Assembly: GCA_041691295.1 (NCBI GenBank)
Contig: JBEPVA010000017.1
Span: 1 to 30,125 of the forward strand
Length of the DNA: 30,125 nucleotides
Direction of reading: 5' to 3'
Origin: DATEHG01 sp041691295
Lineage (GTDB): Bacteria; Gemmatimonadota; Gemmatimonadetes; Gemmatimonadales; GWC2-71-9
The position numbers and the translations under genes were made by a program. Numbering within the stretch: the first letter of the stretch is position 1; each line of letters begins with the position of its first letter. Positions 14,896 to 22,164 of the stretch are shown in pieces. The notes beneath the pieces were generated by a model. It saw only the letters and a program-made list of their open reading frames with translations. It was not told the DNA's origin and did no database searches.

Positions 14896-14932
14896 GAGCG
14901 CCGGTGCCCGGAGTATCTGGCCACCGGCGCTC
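14896..14932 (-). terminator. Hairpin between xoxF and xoxJ
   Basis: GAGCGCCGGTG (14896-14906) pairs perfectly with CACCGGCGCTC (14922-14932) around a 15-nt loop. On the minus strand it is followed by CTCTTTTGG, a short T run. It would end most xoxF transcripts, giving more xoxF than xoxJ/xoxG message, a stoichiometry that suits an abundant enzyme with minor partners. Confidence 0.65.
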
Positions 14933-14994
14933 TTTAAAAGATACGACGCCAGCTGATCCGGCGGAACGTCCGCCGGGCCGGCCGGTCTTGCTTC

Positions 14995-16848
14995 TTACAT
15001 GCCGAAGACGGTCAGCACGCCACCCTGGGTGGTGAACTGGCCGGCATCGCCGAAGGCGCCAAGGGCGCCCAGGCCTGCGGTCGGATCTTCGGCACCGATG
15101 CCAGCCGCGACACCGATACCAGCCCAGCCACCGACGCCCGAGAGGACGGCGATGTACTGCTTGCCATCGGGACCCTTGTAGGTCATCGGGTTGCCGATGA
15201 TGCCGGACGGGGTCTTGAACTTCCACAGCAGCTTGCCGGTCTTCTGGTCAAGCGCCTTGAGCCAGCCTTCCATGGTGCCGTAGAAGACCAGGCCGCCGGC
15301 GGTGGTCAGAGCGCCACCGTACGCTGCCAGGTTTTCCTTGGCTTCCCACACCACCTTGCCCGCCATCGGATCCCAGGCGATGAAACGCCCGCGATGGCCA
15401 CCGGGGCCCGGGAACATCCGGACGATGGCGCCGACGTAGAGCTGACCCATGGTGTACTTGCTCTCCACACCTTCGTAGTCCATGCAGATGTTGTTGGTCG
15501 GCACGTAGAACAGGCCGGTCATCGGCGAGTAGGCCGACGGCTGCTGGTCCTTGAAGCCGATCGCCGCGGGGCAGATGCCCTCGGTGTTGTGCTTGGACGT
15601 GGTGCCGTACCGCGGATCCTTGACCGGAACGCCGGTGGCCAGGATGCCCTCGACCGGGGTACCCGTGCCGCCGCTCTTGGCCCAGTTGATCGGGCCGTAG
15701 GCATTGGCGACGACCACCTTGCCGTTGGTCCGGTCGAGGGTGTAGCCGATGCCGTTGCGGTCGAAGTGGGCCAGGAGCTTCTGACCACCCTTCTCGAACA
15801 GCACGTTCTCGTTGACGCCGTCATAGTCCCACTCGTCGTGCGGGGTCATCTGGTAGACCCAGTTGACGTTTCCGTTGTCGGCGTTGCGGGAGAAGATGCT
15901 CATTGACCACTTGTTGTCGCCGGGGCGCTGGTCGGGGTTCCAGGTGCCCGGGTTGCCGACGCTGTAGAAGAACGCGTTGGTCTCGGGATCGTAGGAATAC
16001 CAGCCCCACGTGGTGCCGCCGCCGTGCTTCCACTCGTCGCCCTGCCAGGTGGTGACGCCGAGGTCCTTACCCTTGTGCGACGGATAGTTGACGTTGCCGA
16101 CGCCGTTCTGAATACCGACTTCATCGTCCGGACCGGTGGAGTACTTGGTCCAGACCTGAGCGCCGGTGTTGGCATCGAACGCGGTCACGCGGCCACGGAC
16201 GCCGAACTCACCGCCGGAAATGCCGGCGAACACGAGTTCCTTGCCGCCTGCGGTCTTGGCATACAGCGGGGCGTTGGTCATCGTGGCGCCCTGCTTGTAG
16301 CCGATCGCCTCAACGCCAGCGTTGGAGTGATCGGGGTGCTTCGACTTCCACAGTTCCTTGCCGGTCTTGGCATCGAGGGCGATCAGTTCACCCTGAAGCG
16401 CCTGGATGTAGATCTTGCCGCTCGGGCTGTAGGCCGTGCCCCGGTCGACGAGGTCGCAACAGGCGATCGGAATCGCATCCGCATTCTGGTTGGGGACATA
16501 CTTCCAGATCTGCGGGGCGCCTTCCTTGGCCAGGTCCAACGCGTACACGATGTTCGGGAACGAGGTGTGTACGTACATCACATTGCCCACCACGAGGGGG
16601 TTGCCCTCATGGCCGCGCAGCGTGCCGGTCGAGAACGACCAGGCCGCCTTGAGGCCGCCCACGTTGGCGGTGGTGATCTGGTTGAGCGGGCTGAAGCGCT
16701 GGAGACTGTAGTCCCGGCCCGTCATGTACCAGTCGCCTTCAGGCGCATTCAGGGTCCAAGCCCCCGAGCGCGCCTGGGCGTTGGCGGAGGCAACGGTGAG
16801 CCCGACGGCTACCGCGCCCAGCCAAATCCTCTGCGAAAAACGATTCAT
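14995..16848 (-). CDS. xoxF: XoxF-type lanthanide-dependent PQQ methanol dehydrogenase
   Basis: A 617-residue periplasmic quinoprotein, an eight-bladed propeller oxidising methanol with PQQ. A signal peptide ends ...ASANAQA. Diagnostic residues are the vicinal disulfide pair Cys130-Cys131 (PIACCD), Glu214 in SGGEFG and Asn299 in VGNPG as metal ligands, catalytic Asp341, and Asp343 two residues later (EWDYDGVNE). The second aspartate is the lanthanide signature: calcium-dependent MxaF has a non-acidic residue there. Tryptophan-docking motifs recur (WGWYSYDPETN, WKALDQKTGKLLWKFKTP). ATG 16848 is supported by AGAGGT about seven bases upstream. No MxaI-like small subunit gene follows. Product electrons go to the neighbouring cytochrome. 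The clade within XoxF cannot be assigned without a tree. Confidence 0.96.
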   Translation of the reverse strand: MNRFSQRIWLGAVAVGLTVASANAQARSGAWTLNAPEGDWYMTGRDYSLQRFSPLNQITTANVGGLKAAWSFSTGTLRGHEGNPLVVGNVMYVHTSFPNIVYALDLAKEGAPQIWKYVPNQNADAIPIACCDLVDRGTAYSPSGKIYIQALQGELIALDAKTGKELWKSKHPDHSNAGVEAIGYKQGATMTNAPLYAKTAGGKELVFAGISGGEFGVRGRVTAFDANTGAQVWTKYSTGPDDEVGIQNGVGNVNYPSHKGKDLGVTTWQGDEWKHGGGTTWGWYSYDPETNAFFYSVGNPGTWNPDQRPGDNKWSMSIFSRNADNGNVNWVYQMTPHDEWDYDGVNENVLFEKGGQKLLAHFDRNGIGYTLDRTNGKVVVANAYGPINWAKSGGTGTPVEGILATGVPVKDPRYGTTSKHNTEGICPAAIGFKDQQPSAYSPMTGLFYVPTNNICMDYEGVESKYTMGQLYVGAIVRMFPGPGGHRGRFIAWDPMAGKVVWEAKENLAAYGGALTTAGGLVFYGTMEGWLKALDQKTGKLLWKFKTPSGIIGNPMTYKGPDGKQYIAVLSGVGGWAGIGVAAGIGAEDPTAGLGALGAFGDAGQFTTQGGVLTVFGM

Positions 16849-17415
16849 AGCTGACCTCTGGTTGAAGAGTGATGCACCTGCATGAACGCCTGAACTTCCC
16901 CGCCCTCGGAGAGGCTCGCTACCGGGCCGCAAGGCACCGATAGAGATCCAACTCCTCGCGCGGGTCGAACAGATCGAGCACAACAGCCAGTCCCCGAGAT
17001 ACGAACTGCTGCTGCTGTTTCACGCTGGAACAATTGATTGGATTGGGAGAACCATCGCGGCGAGCAACGAAAACTTCCTGCAGGGCATGTCCAGACACGC
17101 AAAGATTGAGATTGAGATTGGGATTCACCCAATTCCAATTCCATGAATGCGCCCGCCAACAGGCGGTGGCAGCCTGGGAAAAAGACCCCACAGCGACCTC
17201 CTGAGATGCCTCAGTTGCCCCGGGAGACCGGGACCGGAGTGGTGCGAACAGTTTTGAGAGAGAAGAACCAGGCTTGTTATCGGTCGGGGCGGGGAGCCTC
17301 GACTGTTGCGGCCTCTTCAGTCCTGCTTGTGATACCGTTCAGCGCTGGCAAAGTTCCAATGCTGAACCCCGGTTCCTGAATGAGGGTGCCAAGTTACCGG
17401 CCGCCCGGGGACCTG
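16849..17415. other. Gene-poor 567-bp region upstream of xoxF
   Basis: This should hold the xoxF promoter and leader. It contains a hexamer-rich patch at 17103-17142 (GATTGA/GATTGG units followed by AATTCC twice) with a short inverted repeat (ATTGGG...CCCAAT), and an inverted repeat GTTCAGC (17337-17343)/GCTGAAC (17361-17367) about 50 bp past the beta-RFAP synthase stop. A 90-codon minus-strand frame (16919-17191) is open, but its first part is encoded by the hexamer patch and I cannot support it as a gene. I do not see a known riboswitch. Confidence 0.5.
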
Positions 17416-18396
17416 TCAATGTGCCGTTTGGGAACGGCCATCCACCATGACCCGGGCCCCCTGATTGTCGAATGGGGAGCAGAATACTGCCCCTCCCGGC
17501 CCCACAGCTTCCCTGGCCCTGGCCGCCAGGCGCTCCCCCGCCTCCTGGCTCCCGACGATTCCGTATACCGCCGGCCCCCACGAGCTCTGGCCAACTCCGC
17601 CTACCGCTCCCCAATCGGCCAGCTGATCCACCAGCCGAGCCGATGCGCCTGGCGCAAAGGCGCCACCCTGGGCCGTCGTGAACCAGTTGCCGGTGATCCG
17701 CTGGATTTCACTCAGCGCCGGGCCGAAGGTATCCAGGTCGCCATCGGCCAGCGCTGGCAGCAGCTGCAGCAGGACGATATGGGCCACCCGCTCCACCTCG
17801 CTCTGGGGTGGCGGAGGCAGCATTGAAAATGCGGCGGCCTCCGCCTCACCACTCAATCCCGGCTGGCCCTCGGGGACCACCACCACGCAGTGCCACTCCG
17901 GAGGAATCGGCAGCCTGGCCAGCAAAGGCGCCACGGCATCGGTCCCCGGCCGCCTGCCGCCCTCCAGGATGAAGCCACCCTGCGCAAAGGTCCATGTCCC
18001 GATGGCCGACCGCCGACCCCTGCCTACCGCTCTCGACAGCTGCTGGATTTCAGCGGGTTGCTGGTACAGTTCCGCCAGCGCCCGTGCCACGGCCAACCCA
18101 AGTTGGGTGCCTGACCCGAGGCCGGTGTGCGGCGGAATGGCGGCGACCATCGTTATCCGTGCTCCGCCCCTGATTCCGCACGCTGCCAGGTAACGCTCGG
18201 CGTACTCCCTGGCCCTGTCCGCGTCGGGACCGGTGGCCGTCACCGAATCACTCCGCTCCGCCTCAAGCTCGACTCCGGGTTCCGGAATGGCGGCCCCGAT
18301 GCCGCCGAACCGGCGGCCCAGGTGGCCGCGCAGATCCAGGACCCCGAAGTGCAATCGGGCCGGAGCGCGGATTGATACCAGTGTAGGCGGCGTCAT
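17416..18396 (-). CDS. mptG: Beta-ribofuranosylaminobenzene 5'-phosphate (beta-RFAP) synthase family protein
   Basis: A 326-residue GHMP-kinase-fold protein. In this family the enzyme condenses 4-aminobenzoate (or 4-hydroxybenzoate) with PRPP, releasing CO2 and PPi, the first committed step of tetrahydromethanopterin biosynthesis. The N-terminal IRAPARLHFGVLDL, the GHMP loop PPHTGLGSGTQLGLAVARAL (residues ~92-111), GRGRRSAIGTWTFAQGGFILEGG and WGPAVYG all match the family. The start overlaps the stop of the DUF447 gene by ATGA, so the two are coupled. PabA and PabB, which make the 4-aminobenzoate substrate, are encoded about 3 kb upstream on the same strand. Confidence 0.92.
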   Translation of the reverse strand: MTPPTLVSIRAPARLHFGVLDLRGHLGRRFGGIGAAIPEPGVELEAERSDSVTATGPDADRAREYAERYLAACGIRGGARITMVAAIPPHTGLGSGTQLGLAVARALAELYQQPAEIQQLSRAVGRGRRSAIGTWTFAQGGFILEGGRRPGTDAVAPLLARLPIPPEWHCVVVVPEGQPGLSGEAEAAAFSMLPPPPQSEVERVAHIVLLQLLPALADGDLDTFGPALSEIQRITGNWFTTAQGGAFAPGASARLVDQLADWGAVGGVGQSSWGPAVYGIVGSQEAGERLAARAREAVGPGGAVFCSPFDNQGARVMVDGRSQTAH

Positions 18397-19004
18397 CGCG
18401 TGCCCGCCTCGCCCGCCTCGCCATTCCTACCCGTCCCACCCGTCCTACAAGTCTCACCCGTCCTCTCAACCACCCACCTGGCCAGATATTCCATCGCCTC
18501 CTGCTCGCGGGGCCCCGCCGTCTTGTCCACGATGATCTGCAGCCGCTCGAACTCGGCCCTGATCGTCTCGGCCGGTATGAGGTGGAGCCGAGTAGCGAAG
18601 ATGGCAGCCTCCAGCACGGCGTGGCGGGCGCGGTTGAAGCCGAGGAATTCGCGGCGGAAACCGTGGTGGACGATGCGGGTGACGATGCTCGAGCGGGGCG
18701 GGGTGGCATCGATGCTGACCACCTCCAGCTCCCGCCAGCTGCAGGCCGCCTCCAACACCACGCCGTTCACCTTGACCGCCGGTCCAGTGGGGAAGACGGC
18801 GGTGGACGTGGCGCCCACCGCAAACAGCATGACATCATCGGTGAGATTGATGACCGCTGATCCTGTGGCTGAGAGATTTCGGAATGTGGTCGTCTCGAGG
18901 AACGGCTTGACCACGATTTCGGTCTCGCCCCACTCGACCCCCATCGGCGCGCAGTTGACCTGGCTGTCGGTGGCGCGGGTGGTGATGATGGTTTCGATGA
19001 TCAT
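18393..19004 (-). CDS. DUF447 family protein of the H4MPT gene set, with repeat-derived C-terminal tail
   Basis: A 203-residue DUF447 protein. This family is found with tetrahydromethanopterin genes in archaea and methylotrophs and has a flavoprotein-like split-barrel N-terminal half (residues 1-110: IIETIITTRATDSQVNCAPMG, FRNLSATGSAVINLTDD). Its biochemical role is not established. The C-terminal ~22 residues are a tripeptide pattern ending in Gly (RTG, ETC, RTG, GTG, RNG, EAG, EAG) that is the direct translation of a 9-bp tandem repeat and is almost certainly not part of the original fold. The stop overlaps the start of beta-RFAP synthase. The start at ATG 19004 has no obvious ribosome site. 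Confidence 0.88.
   Translation of the reverse strand: MIIETIITTRATDSQVNCAPMGVEWGETEIVVKPFLETTTFRNLSATGSAVINLTDDVMLFAVGATSTAVFPTGPAVKVNGVVLEAACSWRELEVVSIDATPPRSSIVTRIVHHGFRREFLGFNRARHAVLEAAIFATRLHLIPAETIRAEFERLQIIVDKTAGPREQEAMEYLARWVVERTGETCRTGGTGRNGEAGEAGTR
18402..18464. repeat. Nonamer tandem array inside the 3' end of the DUF447 gene
   Basis: Seven 9-bp units on the plus strand: GCCCGCCTC twice, GCCATTCCT, ACCCGTCCC, ACCCGTCCT, ACAAGTCTC, ACCCGTCCT. Because nine is three codons, the reading frame is preserved whatever the copy number. Confidence 0.85.
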
Positions 19005-19024
19005 TGAGCGACAGGTTCCACGTT

Positions 19025-19072
19025 CCGCGTACCGCGTACGGGCCGGGACCCACCGCGGAACGCGGTACGCGG
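19025..19072. repeat. Inverted repeat of CCGCGTACCGCGT between CocE-like and DUF447 genes
   Basis: CCGCGTACCGCGT (19025-19037) is exactly complementary to ACGCGGTACGCGG (19060-19072), giving a 13-bp stem with a 22-nt loop. Each arm is itself a near-repeat of CGCG(T/G)AC. It fills the 80-bp gap between the two minus-strand genes and may act as a terminator-like or mRNA-stabilising structure, although no T run follows. Confidence 0.7.
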
Positions 19073-19085
19073 CACCTGTTCCACC

Positions 19086-20957
19086 TCAGTTCGAATCGAC
19101 AACGGAGACGATGACGTGCGACGGATACTTCGCCGTCCGATAGATCGAATGCGTCTGCGCCTTGAAATCCGCCGGCCCCGCCTTGAAGATGTTGGCCACC
19201 CAGGTCTGGGGGTTGAGGTCGTAGGCCGGAAACCAGCTGCTCTGGACCTGCACCATGATTCGGTGGCCCTTGCGGAATGAATAGCTCTGCTGCCGCAGGG
19301 AGTACTTGTACTCCAGCACCGCATTGGGCGTGATCGGCGCCGGGTGCTCGAAGCTGGTACGGTAGCGGCCCCGGAAGATCTCATCCGACACCATCAGCTG
19401 GTAGCCAGCCATCTTCATCACGTCGCTGACCGAATCGGGATAGACATCGATCAGCTTGACGATCCAGTCGGCGTCCCGGCCCGTGGTGGCGGCGAACAGA
19501 TCCGCCACCACGTCACCGGCGATGATAACATCATGATCGAGTGGCCCGGTCTGCCAGCTCAGCACATCGGGGCGGAGCTGGACCAGTCGCTGGTCCTCGG
19601 TGAGCCAGGTGTACCAGTTGGAGCCCCGTGAGTCGTAGGCCCACTGGGTGGGGCGCTGGCGGTACGGCACCGGGTGGGCCGGGTCGGCGATGAAGTGATC
19701 GTTGGCGGTGGCGGGCATCGCCGCCGGCGCATCGAATGAAAGTTTGCCGTCGGCATGGAAATAGAGATTGGTGGCCCTGGCTTCCTTGGGCGGCCAGTGA
19801 TCGAACTGGCGCCAGCGGCCAGAGCCGGATTCGTACACGATCGCCTTCTTGAATGGCAGTGGCCCCCGGCCTTTGAGCCAGTAGGCAAACCAGGGTGCCT
19901 GGATTTTCTGGCGGAAATACTCGCTGGTGGCACTGCCGAAATCGATGTTGCCGAGGCTGCGGCCATCACCACGGGCCCAGCCGCCATGATTCCACGGCCC
20001 GCCCACGAAGAAGTTGAGTCCGCCAGTATCGCGCGGCTCCATGGCCGCAAACAGCATCTCCGGCCCGGACATGTCCTCCTGGTCCCAGAATCCCGCCACA
20101 TCCATCGTCGGCACGGTCGGGGTCCGCAGGGTGTTCTCCAGTCCGCGCGAGCGCCAGAATTCATCGTACGCCGGGTGGGCCACGAAATTCTTCCAGCTTG
20201 GCACCTTGCCCTTGAAGATCGAATCGTTGACCCAGCGGAGTCCACCGAGGTGGAGGTACCACTCGAAGCTGTCGTAGCTGGGGATCGGCGGCGGCACCGA
20301 GTTGTCGTTGGACAACTCCATGAAAGCGCTGTACTCGAAGCCGTAGCCCAGCCGGAAGGCACCGTGATGGAAGAAGTCGTCGCCCATCCAGGTGTCGGTC
20401 ATCGGCGCCTGTGGCGAAATGGCCTTGAGCGCCGGATGCGGATGGATGGCGGCCTCGCCGGCCAGCCAGCCCGGATACGAAATGCCGAGCACCCCGACCT
20501 TGCCGTTGTTGCCCGGGATGTGCTTGATCAGCCAGTCGATGGTGTCCCAGGTATCGGTGGTTTCGTCGACCCCCTTCTCGTTCTTGGGATTGTGCAGCGG
20601 CCGGTTCATGATGAACTCACCCTGCGAACCGTTACGGCCCCGAATGTCCTGGAACACGAAGATGTAGCCGTCCGCGGCCATGTCACGGAGGTACAGCCGG
20701 AAATTGCTCTCGGCGTGCGCGATGCCGTACGGCGTCCGCATCATGATGATCGGCAGCGGGCCGTCATGTGATTTCGGAATGAAGATCCGGGTGTTGAGTG
20801 CCACGCCATCGCGGAGCGGCAGCATCAGCGTGGTGTCCGACATCGGGGGCAGTGAGTCGAGTGGCGAGGACGGGGCCTGAGCCTGAACCCGGCCACCCAG
20901 CATGGCAACTGCGATGATGGTCGAACCAGCCTGCGACACGACACGAAAAAGGCGCAC
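19086..20957 (-). CDS. Secreted CocE/NonD-family hydrolase (alpha-amino acid ester hydrolase/X-Pro dipeptidyl-peptidase type)
   Basis: A 623-residue exported hydrolase (signal peptide ending ...RVQAQ). The first domain has MRTPYG (oxyanion Tyr77), FQDIRGRNGSQGEF and nucleophile elbow GISYPGW (Ser160). The triad is completed by Asp292 in WDQED and His324 in PWNHGG. The C-terminal jelly-roll domain follows (residues ~450-620). Family members cleave amino-acid esters, beta-lactam side chains, cocaine or X-Pro peptides, and the substrate here is unknown. GTG 20957 has GAGGA seven bases upstream. It lies within the cofactor island, 35 bp after the GNAT gene, but has no obvious link to C1 metabolism. 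Confidence 0.9.
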   Translation of the reverse strand: MRLFRVVSQAGSTIIAVAMLGGRVQAQAPSSPLDSLPPMSDTTLMLPLRDGVALNTRIFIPKSHDGPLPIIMMRTPYGIAHAESNFRLYLRDMAADGYIFVFQDIRGRNGSQGEFIMNRPLHNPKNEKGVDETTDTWDTIDWLIKHIPGNNGKVGVLGISYPGWLAGEAAIHPHPALKAISPQAPMTDTWMGDDFFHHGAFRLGYGFEYSAFMELSNDNSVPPPIPSYDSFEWYLHLGGLRWVNDSIFKGKVPSWKNFVAHPAYDEFWRSRGLENTLRTPTVPTMDVAGFWDQEDMSGPEMLFAAMEPRDTGGLNFFVGGPWNHGGWARGDGRSLGNIDFGSATSEYFRQKIQAPWFAYWLKGRGPLPFKKAIVYESGSGRWRQFDHWPPKEARATNLYFHADGKLSFDAPAAMPATANDHFIADPAHPVPYRQRPTQWAYDSRGSNWYTWLTEDQRLVQLRPDVLSWQTGPLDHDVIIAGDVVADLFAATTGRDADWIVKLIDVYPDSVSDVMKMAGYQLMVSDEIFRGRYRTSFEHPAPITPNAVLEYKYSLRQQSYSFRKGHRIMVQVQSSWFPAYDLNPQTWVANIFKAGPADFKAQTHSIYRTAKYPSHVIVSVVDSN

Positions 20958-20992
20958 GGGTATTCCTCGAAGCGGGGTGGGCTGGACGGTGG

Positions 20993-21490
20993 TCAGGGCA
21001 GTGGCCGGACCATGTAGACATCGCTGCGGACGTAGTCGCTGGTGGCCGGCATGGCACGGTGCTCGAATCCCAGTTTTTCATACAGCGTGATGGCCGGAGC
21101 CAGCGAACTGTTGGTCAGGAGTTCAATCTGGCGGGCGCCCCGCTCCGCGGCAAAGGCGATCGCCGCCTGGCCGATCAGGCGGCCCAGCCCGCGGCCCTGC
21201 GCGGCGGGCGAGACTCCCATCTTGGCCAGCTCGTAGCGATCGGCGTCGATCCGGATCGCCGCGCCGGTGCCCAGCACGACGCCGGCCTCGATGGCAAAGA
21301 AGATCATCCCACCCTGGGCAATGATCGCGGTCTCAGGGTCGTCGAGCAGCTTGCGGTCGGCCGCTTCCATCACGAACAGCCGGTCGATCCATTCCCGGTT
21401 GAGCCGGGAAAAATCGGCCGCGAGTTCGCGGCGGAACGACACGATCTCGACGGTCGTCGTCCCGGCCGGCTTTGACGGCGGCGTGACCAT
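20993..21490 (-). CDS. GNAT-family N-acetyltransferase
   Basis: A 165-residue GNAT protein. The acetyl-CoA loop is seen as MGVSPAAQGRGLGRLIGQAAIAFA (the Q-x-x-G-x-G motif near residues 98-103), followed by the conserved ALTLYEKLGF-like APAITLYEKLGFE. The acceptor is unknown. Its ATG overlaps the TGA of pabA (TGATG), so it is translated from the same message as the pabB-pabA pair. Nothing in the sequence ties it to pterin chemistry beyond this coupling. Confidence 0.85.
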   Translation of the reverse strand: MVTPPSKPAGTTTVEIVSFRRELAADFSRLNREWIDRLFVMEAADRKLLDDPETAIIAQGGMIFFAIEAGVVLGTGAAIRIDADRYELAKMGVSPAAQGRGLGRLIGQAAIAFAAERGARQIELLTNSSLAPAITLYEKLGFEHRAMPATSDYVRSDVYMVRPLP

Positions 21491-22164
21491 CAGCGGACCA
21501 GCTCCACCGGCGGCGGAACCGTGGCCAGGTCTGGTGGTGGTGGCGGCGGAGGTTCTGGGGCGCTGGCGCGGTCGGCTCGATCAGGCACCGCGGTGCCCAC
21601 GCCGCCGGTCAGGAAATTGTCCAGCATCCGGTAACCGAACTGGGTCAGCACCGACTCGGGATGGAATTGAACCCCGAACACCGGATCGGTACGGTGGCGG
21701 ACCGCCATGATCTCGTGGTCTTCCGATCGGGCGTTAACCACCAGTTCGTCCGGCAGCGACGCCGGCTCGATCACCAGCGAGTGATACCGGGTCGCGAGCA
21801 GTGGAGATGGAATGCCCTCGAACACCCCGGTGCCGTCATGCGTGATCGTTGAGGTCTTGCCGTGCATCGGGCGTCCCGCCCGCACGATCCGGCCGCCATA
21901 CGCCTCGCCGATGCACTGATGGCCGAGGCAGACGCCCAGGATCGGGATCCGCGAGCCGAGCTGGCGGATGATCTCGGTCGAGATCCCCGCTGCCATCGGC
22001 GAGCACGGCCCCGGCGAAATGATGATCCGGTCGGGCGCCATGGCGGCCACCTGTGCGACGGTCATCGTGTCATTGCGGTGGACCTCGGGCTCGGCCCCCA
22101 GCTCGCGGACATAGCGGGCCAGGTTATAGACGAACGAATCGTAGTTGTCGATCAGCAGGATCAT
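21490..22164 (-). CDS. pabA: Glutamine amidotransferase subunit of aminodeoxychorismate/anthranilate synthase (PabA/TrpG)
   Basis: A 224-residue class I glutamine amidotransferase that releases ammonia from glutamine for its synthase partner. The catalytic triad is complete: Cys79 in GVCLGHQ and His168 and Glu170 in FHPES. It starts MILLIDNYDSFVYNLARY, the family's usual N-terminus. About 30 extra residues at the C-terminus are Pro-rich (EPPPPPPPDLATVPPPVELVR region) and are not part of the fold. It overlaps pabB by four bases (ATGA). PabA and TrpG cannot be told apart by sequence; the PabB-type partner and the island context favour 4-aminobenzoate. Confidence 0.93.
   Translation of the reverse strand: MILLIDNYDSFVYNLARYVRELGAEPEVHRNDTMTVAQVAAMAPDRIIISPGPCSPMAAGISTEIIRQLGSRIPILGVCLGHQCIGEAYGGRIVRAGRPMHGKTSTITHDGTGVFEGIPSPLLATRYHSLVIEPASLPDELVVNARSEDHEIMAVRHRTDPVFGVQFHPESVLTQFGYRMLDNFLTGGVGTAVPDRADRASAPEPPPPPPPDLATVPPPVELVR

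Noticed and set aside
16919..17191. A 90-codon minus-strand frame upstream of xoxF
   Set aside because: Its first part is translated hexamer repeat, and I recognise no family, motif or ribosome site; kept only as a remark in the intergenic entry.
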